NCBI GenBank assembly: GCA_004194705.1
Contig: SADC01000208.1
Location: 62,001 to 126,000 of the forward strand
Origin: Ditylenchus dipsaci
Taxonomy: Eukaryota; Nematoda; Chromadorea; Rhabditida; Anguinidae
Reading direction: 5' to 3'
Length of the DNA stretch: 64,000 bases
Part shown: in pieces, positions 54,891 to 64,000 of the stretch
Position numbering within the stretch: the stretch's first letter is position 1
How the letters are laid out: every line of letters begins with the position of its first letter
The notes under the pieces: generated by a model
The model's database searches: none
The model's input: the letters and a program-made list of their open reading frames with translations, nothing else
Told to the model about the DNA's origin: nothing
Program-made: the position numbers and the translations under genes

Positions 54891-55387
54891 GAGCAATACC
54901 GCTCGAGGTCCAAACCAAAGCGTCTCGATGGTGGCGGCCGGCAAGTCAACTTTCAGAAACTCGATTAGAAGATGGCCGAATGTATTCGTGAAAAAAAGGA
55001 AAACAAGCAACCGATCTTGCGTCGCATCATCAGTAACAAATGCGGAGGTTGGCAAGAAATTTCAAAAGAAATTATGATGAAGTCGTTCAATGGTTAGGGT
55101 TTTTTGTCGGTTAATTTCTAATAATTTTCTTTTAGCACAACAGCAGACGAGGCAGAAGACTATTAAATCATTTGTTTAAAACAGGCCAAATCTATTGGCA
55201 CAAAAGAATGGGAATTATTCGTGACATCAGAGCTGAAAACAAGTCAAGGAATGATTGCACCGACTTTGAACAAGCTACCGTCTTTGATGAAGGCAAATTA
55301 GGAAAGAAACAGCAAAAAATAAACAAAGAAAATTATAATGAAGATGATTATTTACTATTGTTGACTATCACTTTGTTTGAAAGATGA
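54891..55387 (+). pseudogene. Relic of a pogo-like transposase N-terminus
   Basis: After TTTATAG the frame gives KRLDGGGRQVNFQKLD, a stop, then KMAECIREKKENKQPILRRI. This matches the helix-turn-helix region of pogo/CENP-B-type transposases (the GGGR motif, then a helix with WI-x-ER-type spacing). A second exon (about 55,137-55,387) holds an open frame (FKTGQIYWHKRMGIIRDIRA to LLLLTITLFER, stop). No DDE catalytic core remains. It may be linked to the TA-targeting CAGTC MITEs of this window. Confidence 0.4.
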
Positions 55388-55812
55388 TGTGATAAAATGT
55401 TTGCCCAACGAGGGATGATTATTAACGAGTGGGGGTTCATTTTTCAATCTCTCTCTAGGATAGGGGGTTATTAGAGAAATGGGGTTAAATAGGGAAGATA
55501 GGGTATATTAAAGCAATCTACAGATCATTAGAAAAAGTTGAGGATTTCAACACTTTTCGGTCAAATCAGTAGTTAAATTTTTTTTTTGAATTTCATGAAA
55601 AAAACAATGTCAGACACAAGTAATGCTTTAAGAAATTTTAATGCGCAAGCGTTTCAAAAATGGACAGCAACTGCCTTGACTTCAATCCAATTTTGAGATC
55701 CAACTAAAGCCGATTCCCTGAGCAAAGTAGACTTCAACATTGCTCTTTGGTAAAATTTAGAACTTGGTAGTCTATTCTTCTAAATATTGTGTACTGATTC
55801 ACGGCTGATAGG

Positions 55813-55979
55813 ATGCCAAACGATGCCGAATCGATTCCAAACACCAGAAATGTGCTCAACATCACACTTGACCAGCTGCTTCCAGAATCGGAGAACACCA
55901 TATTGACAATTATGCAAGCGATCAGCCGTGCCAATCTGATTTCCTCTTTTAAGATTTGGCATCAAGTTGACTGTAAATA
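55813..55979 (+). CDS. Possible exon, unknown
   Basis: The plus strand from 55,813 reads MPNDAESIPNTRNVLNITLD, then QLLPESENTILTIMQAISRA, to a stop at 55,977-55,979. Good composition, but the same interval is also open on the minus strand. A second coding-like stretch follows at about 56,090-56,170 (KSNDLSANSKKLVIKSKSIQ). No family is recognised. Confidence 0.25.
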
Positions 55980-56451
55980 AGATAAGTATCCCGGTTCGCC
56001 GATCAAAACCTGAGTGTTAGCCAGGGCTGCAAAAGAACAGAAACATTAGTGATGTGTCTACTCCATCTAGAAAGCTTGTCTCAAAACTAGTGAAAAATCT
56101 AACGACTTGAGTGCTAACAGCAAGAAACTTGTGATTAAGTCTAAGAGCATCCAGTCCCAGTCTCCAAAAAGAGAGTGGTCATTTTTTCAAATCTCATGCG
56201 TATTTTCTCTTAGAAGATCCACATTCCTCTTGGTTAAAGACAACAAGCCGCACACTAGGAAAGTCGAAGGGTCAGCGAACCTTAATTGCGGGTGAGCCAA
56301 AGTCATCTCAGAAGTAAGGAGAAGAAACCAGTCCGCAAGTTCAGCTATCCAATATATCAGACAATCAAACTGTCGCTTCCTCTTTAGTCTTAGTATTGAA
56401 CTTTAACTTTTCTGAACAATAAGAGGTCAGTTGATAGATCAACAGAAACTA

Positions 56452-56881
56452 TTAGGTTGTGTAAAAAGTTTTGACAAAAAGTACGCGGTGAAAATTCAAA
56501 AAATATTTTTCCGAAATATGTCTTGAAACGACATTTCTAGGGGTAAAATGACACGCTGAGCACGAATCTGTGCTCAGAAATGGCTCGAAGCTCATTTTTT
56601 GTTAAAGGTATGGCAAAGTTGCCAATTCGTTGGAAGAAAGTTGTTAATTGTTGTGGGATTACTTTGAATAAATTTGTTTTAACTTGTGTAGATGAATAAA
56701 ATGTAAGAAGTTAAAATGGCTCTTTTCTCAGCTTTTCATAAGTCGCACGGCATTTCTGAGCACAGATTCGTGCTCAGCGTGTCATTTTACCCCTAGAAAT
56801 GTCGTTTCAAGACATATTTCGGAAAAATATTTTTTGAATTCTCACCGCGTACTTTTTGTCAAAACTTTTTACACAACCTAA
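56452..56881. mobile_element. Mariner-type foldback MITE, 430 bp
   Basis: TTAGGTTGTGTAAAAAGTTT at the left and its inverse at the right, flanked by TA. The arms of about 140 bases are nearly perfect. The TTAGGTTG start is the same as in the deleted mariner at 40,800, so a mariner transposase probably moved it. Confidence 0.85.
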
Positions 56882-57009
56882 TAAAAATGCAGGGCTACAT
56901 GATGATAAAAAAAATTGATTTTAGAACTGAATAAAGACCGACAAATACTCGTTTGTACGATTAGCGCCAAAAAGAGTTTTTTAGCGCCACAAAAGCGTGG
57001 CCTATATTG

Positions 57010-57273
57010 ATCTATGTATATACCGTATTTTCTCTATTAAACGGGCCCTCTCTAATAAACGGGCCCCCTCGACTTTGAGGACTTATATCTCAGCCCAGAG
57101 TAAATATTTTGTATATTATCTCTTTACTGCGTTTTCTTAACTCCCACGAGATCTACCGATTCCACTTTTTATATTTTCGTTGAGCACCCAAAAATTCGAG
57201 ATCGAACTCAAAATTTCCGATTTCCAAGGGTTGAAAAATAAACGGGCCGGCCCGTTTAATAGAGAAAATACGG
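57010..57273. mobile_element. MITE, ACCGTATTTTCTCTATTA family
   Basis: Ends ACCGTATTTTCTCTATTAAA and the inverse TTTAATAGAGAAAATACGGT. 264 bp. It provides the empty-site comparison for the TTAA element at 57,807. Confidence 0.8.
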
Positions 57274-57710
57274 TAGTCGAACCTCCCAATAGTGTACACC
57301 CCAAAAGTTCATTCCCGTCTAGGGTCCGACACTTTTTTCATCTCAATTTTCTAATTTTTTTGCTGATTCTGTTTTGACAGACTGGTCGCAAATATCGTAA
57401 GGATTCCGATTTCGCCGATCGTTTTTCATTTGCCTATATATTTTTTCTCTAAAAAAGCAAAACCTCCCAATAGTGTACATCTTATTTTCAAAATGGTGTA
57501 CACTATTGGGAGGTTTTGCTTTTTAGAGGAAAAATATATAGGCAAATGAAAAACGATCGGTAAAAACCGGAATCCTTACGATATTTGCAGCCAGACTGTC
57601 AAAACGAAATTAGCAAAAAAAAATTAGAAAATTGAGATGAAAAAAGTGTCGGACCCTAGGCGGGAACGAACTTTTGGGGTGTACACTATTGAGAGGTACG
57701 ACTTACCGTG
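57274..57710. mobile_element. AGTCGAACC foldback MITE
   Basis: AGTCGAACCTCCCAATAGTG at the left, with the inverted CACTATTGAGAGGTACGACT at the right. It shares the internal GTTCATTCCCGTCTAGGGTC block with 7,829-8,251. The centre is near 57,478. Confidence 0.8.
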
Positions 57711-57806
57711 TTTTCTCTAATTATGCGGCCGTCTCTAATTTAGCGGCACCCCCACTTTGAGGACCTATATCACAACCCAGAATCAATATTTTGCAAATCT
57801 GTTTAA

Positions 57807-59110
57807 CCCATTATTCCTCACTGGTACGAAAACGTAACGAAAATTCCATTGGTCACTCTTTGAAATATTCGATTTTTTCAAAAAAAAATTGCTCCGATTT
57901 AGTTTTCTAGACGTATTTTAACCTCAAAAACACGAATTTATTGTTATTTTGGCAGGTCGGACCTGAAAACCTCAGAAGCTCAATACCTATTATTCTTTTA
58001 TACTTATTGTTTGAATTTTCGACCATACCGGAATATACCACACCCCCCCCCCCCCCCCCGCCAAATGAATTTTTTAAAGTGTTTCCAAACAACCTATATC
58101 AACATAAAATTGACTCAGGAGTTCAAAAAATACGTTATTTTTGAGTTCTGGTTAATGAAAAATTGAGTTTTGGACATTTTGAAATTTCGACCATTTGCCT
58201 GATTTGGCATGTTTTGGTCGCTGGAGCTGGGCAAAAAGAGCCCTTAAATGCATTTTGTTCAATAGTCTTGCTCGGAATTATGTCTAAGGTAAGTGAGTGT
58301 GCGCATCTCTAACCTATCAAGCCCTCTGCATCCCCGAAGGGGTTGCTTGGGGTTGAGATGCGCACACCCACATACCTTAGACGCAAATCACTCGAAAGTG
58401 ACTCTGGATGCATAAAAAATGTATGCATACTAGAACATTTTATGCGGTAGGCCCCAGTCAACAAAACTATGTTCAAAATTTTCCTTTTTACACTAAATTG
58501 GTCTCTTTTTGGTTCTTTCACATCCCGAAATAGCCCTAAATACCATCAAAAAACGGTCAAAATAGGTATTTTTGAGTGGCCCCAAAACTCAATTTTTTAT
58601 TGACTAGAACACAAAATAATGCCTTTATCGAGCTTCTGAGGCAATTTTAGGTCGATATAGGGTGTTTGGAAACACTTTTAAAAAAATTCATTTGGGGGAG
58701 GGTATACTCCGGTAGGGCTGCATTTTTCTATTTTCGTTATATCCTGCTTATTTTGCTTCTTAGATTTTGAGCAATATGTAAGTAGAATTAATAAGCGACA
58801 AAGATGAACAGAAGTTCGAAGCAATAGACGATGACTACGTCGAGAAGCACGAGACAAATATTGCCTTGCTAGACATACAGGATGAGAAAAAAAATTCGGC
58901 CATTTTTAGAAATTTTTGTCAAGGGCTTCCGCGCACAGGTGAAACACAAAATTTTTTAGAGGTCTCAGCGTTTTTTCTACGTCTTGGTTTTACCTGAATA
59001 ATAACGAAGTCGAGCTCCTCGGATTGAAATACGCCGAGAAAATTGCTTGGAGCAAAAATTTTTTTTCACCAAAATTGACTGAAATCCACCGAAATTTGGG
59101 CAATAATGGG
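57807..59110 (+). mobile_element. TTAA-flanked element, CCCATTATT ends
   Basis: TTAA at 57,803-57,806 and 59,111-59,114. The ends are CCCATTATTCC and the inverse of CCCATTATTGCC. The TTAA target plus CCC start fits the piggyBac superfamily. It contains the foldback at 58,018-58,722 and, after it, an exon-like plus-strand frame (58,787-58,939: ISDKDEQKFEAIDDDYVEKH, ETNIALLDIQDE, up to a GTGAAA donor). No transposase is recognised. Confidence 0.75.
58018..58722. mobile_element. Foldback nested in the TTAA element
   Basis: The left end is ATACCGGAATATACCACACC and the right end is inverted TACCGGAGTATACCCTCCCC, both followed by AAATGAATTTTTTNAAAGTG. The centre is a CTAAGGTAAGTGAG hairpin copy (58,225-58,470). 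It is the second member of the family at 41,618. Confidence 0.7.
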
Positions 59111-59606
59111 TTAATGCCTTTTCTTAACTACCGCGAGCTCTACCGATTCCACTTTTAAAATTTCGGATGAGCACCCAAAAATCTCAAGATCGAATTGAAA
59201 ATTTTCCAAGTTTTGAGGGGCTGAATAATTTAGCGGACGGCCGCATAATTAGAGAAAATATGATAAATATATAATAAAATACCTCAGTTATGTCTCTAAT
59301 GTGGGCTCCGTTATTTTGTATCACATTGGAATTAAAAAGTCGAGTCGATCAGAAACTTAAGGATATCGGTGGTTCAATTCAGCTGCTTAGTGCCACAAGA
59401 AATCAAAACTGAGTTTGTTGCAAAGATTGTTCGGGTCGACTTTCAGAAAGTTGTAACATTTAGTTATCTATTTTTTATGGAAATGAAACTTCAGTTTAGA
59501 TGTTGTCTTTGCTGGAATTTCTGGGTAATTTATGCACATTATTTTTAATTTGAATAATTTTTAATGTTCTTGTAAAATATATCAAAAAGAGACTTGAAAT
59601 TTCGTA

Positions 59607-60519
59607 ATGCTTATTGTAGCAGATGTTCTGTTAGAAATCTTGAACTTTTTATCACGTCATGAGCTTTACGCCACACAACTTTCATGCAAAAAGTTGTGGC
59701 AATTCTGCAAGTACTTTGTAAAAACCCCACTTGTTATTCATAATTTTTATTACGCGCATGAAAGTTCAGCTGATATCTCTTTTTACTTTCTGGGTAAGCC
59801 GAATGCACTTGGAAGACAGGTGTTAACAACTAAGGCTCAGCTTTACCAGCAAGTGTTTGGTCAGTTATTACCTCAAGAAATTCCTGCGGGAAAGCTATCT
59901 TTATTTCCTTATCTTAAAATCAATTTACTTGGTATTTATGACAAGAAGTACTCTTCTAGTGAATTTTTCGACGATGTTCTTCTGGCAATTCTGCGTGCTA
60001 TTTTGCCTGGTATTCAAAACACTTGTTTAGAAATTTATCGCAATTTTCGATATTGTGAAAGAAATAATGATTTAGAAGATCCATTCTACGCTCAATTTTT
60101 TGATAATTCTTTTTTTCCTGTAAATTTGTGTGTTTATTTATTTTTATTATTTTTCGTTTTTAGACATTTAAAAAATGTAGTATCACGGAACATTTGTGGA
60201 ATAGCAGTTGTTCGAAAAATCCACCTGGCTTGCTTAATTTGCAACTTTTGAAAAAACAAAGCAATATAAGATTGAATTGTGGACCTCAATGGAATAAAAA
60301 AAAACGTAGCGGAGGTAAATGAACAAAAACAGTTCTATTAAACCCCGAGAAAAATGTATTTTAGGTCCATCAACATTACCAAAAGAAATGCAACCATATA
60401 CAGCAGATGAAATAGTCAACTGGTTGAATTGTAATCTAACCAACACACGATATTTGCATGCCGATTTAGCTTACTGCGATGAAACTTTTCTGACAAAAAT
60501 TTTGTATAAGGCATTTAAG
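59607..60519 (+). CDS. F-box-type protein, 5' three exons
   Basis: Exons 59,607-60,119 (ATG), 60,164-60,314 and 60,365-60,519 join in phase through introns of 44 and 50 bases. The N-terminus (VADVLLEILNFLSRHELYAT, then SCKKLWQFCKYF) looks like an F-box, the Skp1-binding motif of ubiquitin-ligase adaptors. The rest (LKINLLGIYDKKYSSSEFFD; TADEIVNWLNCNLTNTRYLH) would be the substrate-recognition part, as in the large F-box families of nematodes. It ends at a GTAACA donor, and no following exon is found because inverted-repeat DNA starts at about 60,770. The gene may therefore be truncated or have a long intron. Confidence 0.6.
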
Positions 60520-60779
60520 GTAACAAATTTGGTTGCACTAGAGAATTACATCCTAGCCCCCACAGAGAGGGATCAGATGGACGAGAAAACATAATATTCG
60601 TGTTTCTCGACCCCGATTTTATGAGAAAGCCACGTATATTTTTGATTCCGAGCAAAACAAATTTACCAACCACATGGGGTATCATGGTTTTTATCAAGAT
60701 TTTAAAGGGAGGGGGAAAGCTGTTAAAGAACCATATCCACCTGTTTTGAATCGTCCCCGGCCAATCCAATTTTTTTGCC

Positions 60780-60970
60780 TAATCATTGAACTTCTGTACG
60801 GATTTTTCAACTTGGTTTTTAACAAAACTATACCTAAAATCAAATTCTAGGCCTTGTTTTGTTAGAAACCAAGTTAAAAAATCTGCACGGAAGTCCAATG
60901 ATTCAGAAAGTAATTTGAATTGGCGGGGGACAACATTTGTCGGAGACGACAATGGCCCTTTAAGGAGATG
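60780..60970. repeat. Inverted repeat, ATTGAACTTCTG family
   Basis: ATCATTGAACTTCTGTACGG pairs with the inverse ending TCCAATGATTCAG, with TTTAACAAAACTATACC/GTTTTGTTAGAAACCAAG inside. A related stretch occurs at 31,580-31,700. Confidence 0.55.
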
Positions 60971-61119
60971 GTCTCGACACGAAAGGATTAATCACAAGTG
61001 TTTTGTTTTTAATGTGTTTTTTGAGCCATATTTGTGGAAACTTGGTGTTGCAATCTCGAACAAACTTGTACAGAATCAAAAGATGGATAAGCATTATCAA
61101 TATTAGAGTTTCCAAATTC

Positions 61120-61590
61120 CTTCAAAAAATGCCCTAAAATCAAAATGAAAAGGTAAAAAACTCATCGAAAAATGGTTGATTATCTTATATTGCATTCAGG
61201 GCATTTTTTGAAAGAATTTAGAAATTTTGATATTGATAATGCTAATGCAACTTTTAATTCTGCACAAGTTTGTCTGAGATCGCAATACTCAGTTGTCGAC
61301 AAAATATCGCTCTAAAATAAACATTTAACTTGGAACGGCTGATTGTGATGTCGGTTGATTCTAGTGCAGTTTTTATAACAAGCTATCAACTGACTTATTG
61401 AAATTTTTAAAAATTGGGGAAAAAAGCCTTTGTATAGACCAAATTTATTGAAAAACTTGTCCCATACAATGATTTTTTCTTCAACTTGTTTTAATATAAG
61501 TAACTCAGTTGACAGCTTGTTAGAAATCCAAGAACCAGGGCTACACGCTGGTATAAAAACTTTAACAAATTTTGGAAATTTTTGTTTATG
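61120..61590. repeat. Inverted-repeat segments, no gene
   Basis: TTAGAGTTTCCAAATTCCTTC near 61,104 faces inverted sequence near 61,215-61,240. At 61,330-61,590 the arms TTTTTATAACAAGCTATCAA and TTGACAGCTTGTTAGAAATC pair, with GGGCTACACGCTGGTATAAA at the right as in the other foldbacks of that family. Confidence 0.45.
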
Positions 61591-62049
61591 TCTAAGGTAT
61601 ATGAGTGCGTGCATCTTTAAATCCCAAGCCTTCTCCACTCCCGGAGGGGCGCAGGGGCTATGAGTCCCTTTTTAGCCTAATTTTTCTTTTCGGCTCATTA
61701 TGTTCCCCGACTTACGAAAAACCTCAAGTAGTGTCATTTCTCAAAGACTTTATAGAGAGTTTTTTTGCAGGTTATTGTAGAACAACCCAAAGTTATATAT
61801 CAAAGTGCTGCCAATATGTTCATATAATTTGAAAAACCGAGGAAGCCTTTTAAGTGTTTGTAAAAGCTTGTAAACAATGAGAAGGCAGCTAACTCAATCA
61901 GACCCCGCAAACAGCACCCACAAACAGAATCTTCATTGTGAACTCTCAGAGTGCGGATGCTGAATCAACAGTCAACATAATTTTCTTAGTTTGTCAACCT
62001 TACACAGGTACTTTCCAGTTGACTTCAATTTGCGCCGGTGCTCAAAAAA

Positions 62050-62767
62050 TCAGAAGCTGAGAAGCGAATTGGCGAATTTATCAAGTGTGTGCGCGACTGC
62101 CCTTGCCTCTACAATATGGCAAATGATAAAAACAAAGACAATCAGTGGAAGAACAATATCTTGGCCAAGCTAGTTACCGATCTGGAGTTCTCAGGTATGC
62201 TTTTATTATAGTTTATGTAACTCTTGAATCATTTCAGATGGACAAGAAGCAGCAGCCACATGGGAAAATCTCCGGAAATACTTCAAGAAAACTCGAGCCA
62301 TCAAAAAGACGAGTGGAAGGGCAACGACTACGGCAAGAAGTGGGTGCACTCCGATGCCATAGCTTTCGTTATTCCATTGATCGAAGAGCGTCAAGAACAG
62401 TTCTCAACTCTGGCTTCCATTGGAGAGCTCAAAAATGAGAAAAATAAGGACTAGGTTGTTTCGGGAATAGAACGCGATCAGAATGAGGAATTCCAGCGAG
62501 ATGGTAAATTTTTGGTCAGACTTAAGATGACATATTGAGTTTTTTTTTCAGTGTCAAATGAAGAAAATGGTGATGAAAGCACAAGAAAAAGCGAAATATC
62601 AATGACCCACTAAAAGATGGTGTAGTGGAAATGCTTAAAATTTGGCTATTGATGTGGATGACATGTATCGCCAGCTGGAGAAATCGCATGCCCGTGCTAC
62701 TCTGGTTCAATTCAAGAGGGTTATTCGACAAATCTTGGATCAGGCTGAAGATGCCTTTCTTGAATAG
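62050..62767 (+). pseudogene. MADF/BESS-like protein gene, broken
   Basis: The first visible exon ends at 62,194 (EKRIGEFIKCVRDCPCLYNM, QWKNNILAKLVTDLEFS). The second starts at 62,238 (ATWENLRKYFKKTRAIKKTS), loses one base near 62,315, and continues GNDYGKKWVHSDAIAFVIPL to TAG at 62,454. The third starts at 62,552 and ends AIDVDDMYRQLEKSHARATL...DQAEDAFLE, TAG at 62,767. The order of an N-terminal MADF domain followed by a C-terminal short helix region is that of Harbinger partner proteins and of insect-type MADF/BESS regulators. It differs clearly in sequence from the MADF gene at 20,887. Confidence 0.6.
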
Positions 62768-63369
62768 TATGTTGTTGAGTTGTCCTGTCTGTTGGTTTTG
62801 AATAAAATTCAGAATACTAATGCTGTTAAGAAGATGATGATGTTGGCCATTGTTCATTCTTTATATTCTATACTCATATCGTATTCACACTCCATTTATT
62901 TATAATCCATGCTCTAAAAATTTAAGCATGCAAAAATCACTTTGACTAGCGCTCTTGATGTGTGTTCGACGTCAAAAGAAAAAATTGATTCGTCGCTTCT
63001 ACGTCCATCCTACCAATGCTGCGTCTTTCTCTCGTCTCTTAAAGCTAATAGAACTAGAAAGTTGACTATTTTTCAGTGAGTTTCCCAGCATTTTTAGAAT
63101 CCGGAAATCGCTATCGGAGAAGTTGTGTGCCCTGAAGAACGGCTAATGGTTACGCTGCGCTATCTCGCTACAGGGGAAAAATTTCACAGTCTTCATTTTT
63201 TTCTACGTTTTCTACGATTGTGATGATCGTGCGTGACACGTGCAATAGTATCTTCGAATGTTCACAGCAAGAGTATCTTTGCACACCTCGAATTCTGCAA
63301 GCGTGGACGGTATTTTGAGAAAGTGAGATTTTTCAAATGCTTTAGGTATACTCGCCTCTCTGGTTACAA

Positions 63370-63510
63370 AAGATTTTGAATCGCATTTTGAATCACGGTT
63401 TTTTGAGTCTCAGCAATTTGAATCGTGATCAAAGGCAATTTAAATTGCTGTGATTCAAAAAAACGTGATTTAAAATGCTTTTTAATATTCGAGATTCAAC
63501 TCGCGACTGT
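63370..63510. repeat. TTGAATC hairpin
   Basis: Repeated TTTTGAATCRC/GTGATTCAAA units inverted around about 63,425. They are possibly one terminus of the element that carries the flanking MADF and BED genes. Confidence 0.45.
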
Positions 63511-63596
63511 TTTTCTGTGATTGCTATGTTTCTACAAACGTCATCTAAATGAATTCCTCTTCTCATTGCTAATTAGTCTAATTTTCAGTGCGAATG

Positions 63597-63853
63597 AATC
63601 ATCCGAGTGGAAGTCCAACTTATGTTTCAAGCAGTGGTGGTGGTGTAAGCAAAGGAGGAAAAAAGCCAACAAAGTAATTTTTTCATGGATTTTCATTATT
63701 ATTCTGTTTTTTTCAGCATCAGTCTACCTGACTTTCTTCGAGAACGGCAAGTGTTCAATTCAAGGTTGTGGTACTAATCTCTGCGGAAAATTGACGGCAA
63801 GCAATGCGAAGCGACATCTCTCAACATGCCATTCGGGCCTTCCTATATTCTAA
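63597..63853 (+). CDS. Possible BED zinc-finger exon(s)
   Basis: An ATG at 63,603 starts MNHPSGSPTYVSSSGGGVSK (donor AAA|GTAATT). After a TTTTTTTCAG acceptor at 63,719, a frame reads VYLTFFENGKCSIQGCGTNL then LTASNAKRHLSTCH. The spacing of Cys pairs and the RHLxxxH end fits a BED finger, which binds DNA and is typical of hAT transposases and chromatin-boundary factors. The phases of the two pieces do not agree as read, so a base may be lost. The gene would continue past the window. Confidence 0.4.
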
Positions 63854-64000
63854 TATATATTCTAATATATATATATTCTAACCACTTCAATGCCTCTCTT
63901 GCATGTCGAGAATGAATACTTAAAGGTATTTCAGTGTGGTAAGAATTTTTCAGTCATCATACAGTCATTATATAGGCTCTTATTTCACTGATTCCGAGCT

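Larger units (their letters stand above)
57711..59265. mobile_element. MITE split by a TTAA element
   Basis: The left half starts ACCGTGTTTTCTCTAATTAT and the right half (59,111-59,265) ends in the inverse GCATAATTAGAGAAAATATG. The intact relative at 57,010 runs through the junction (TTTACTGCGTTTTCTTAACT). Confidence 0.75.

Overview
The window is AT-rich eukaryotic DNA. Its genes are split by many GT-AG introns, some only about 42-60 bases long, and most of the remaining DNA is inverted-repeat DNA transposons and their relics. The animal-type transposons (mariner, PIF/Harbinger with a MADF partner gene, hAT-like and TTAA-target elements), the F-box gene and the tiny introns suggest an invertebrate. 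A nematode is possible, but nothing here proves the phylum. There are no operons, ribosome binding sites or CRISPR arrays.

The main genic content is a three-copy family coding for a TPR + SET-domain protein without a MYND finger. Copy C (33,379-45,507) appears intact: eight exons whose phases all agree, 711 codons. Copy A (6,913-16,126) has the same eight exons but carries 1-base deletions in exons 1, 3 and 4. Copy B (18,218-26,610) lacks exons 1-3, has frameshifts and a ruined last exon, and a 3.4-kb Harbinger transposon sits in its exon 5-6 intron. An unrecognised upstream gene (X1 at 1,039-1,558; X2 at 6,082-6,415; relic near 32,670-32,830) was duplicated along with copies A and C. The 3' flanks of A (about 16,190-16,370) and C (about 47,870-48,060) also match. 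The array therefore arose by segmental duplication, and was then pulled apart by insertions private to each copy.

Other genic pieces: a minus-strand gene of unknown function with one membrane segment and roughly 42-base introns (4,658-5,158); a plus-strand membrane-protein exon beside it (5,284-5,495); a minus-strand 3' end of unknown family (2,580-2,965) with a broken paralogue at 53,227-53,382; a minus-strand membrane protein (53,889-54,374); an F-box-type gene (59,607-60,519); and a broken MADF gene (62,050-62,767) followed by a possible BED-finger exon.

The mobile elements are unusually well preserved as boundaries. Many can be delimited to the base by target-site duplications: Harbinger 19,048-22,445 (TAA); internally deleted mariner 40,800-41,395 (TA); hAT-like 49,087-51,524 (GATGTGAC); 34,603-36,523 (CCTTTAGT); a Mutator-like foldback 47,270-47,852 (TACATAAAT); and a set of TTAA-flanked elements at 10,353, 32,949, 39,429, 48,062, 48,666 and 57,807. 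Several have no transposase but do hold exon-like coding fragments, which looks like gene capture. Several are nested: hAT-like inside a TTAA palindrome; a foldback inside a TTAA element inside an older MITE. Two elements have inverted arrays of short motifs as their ends.
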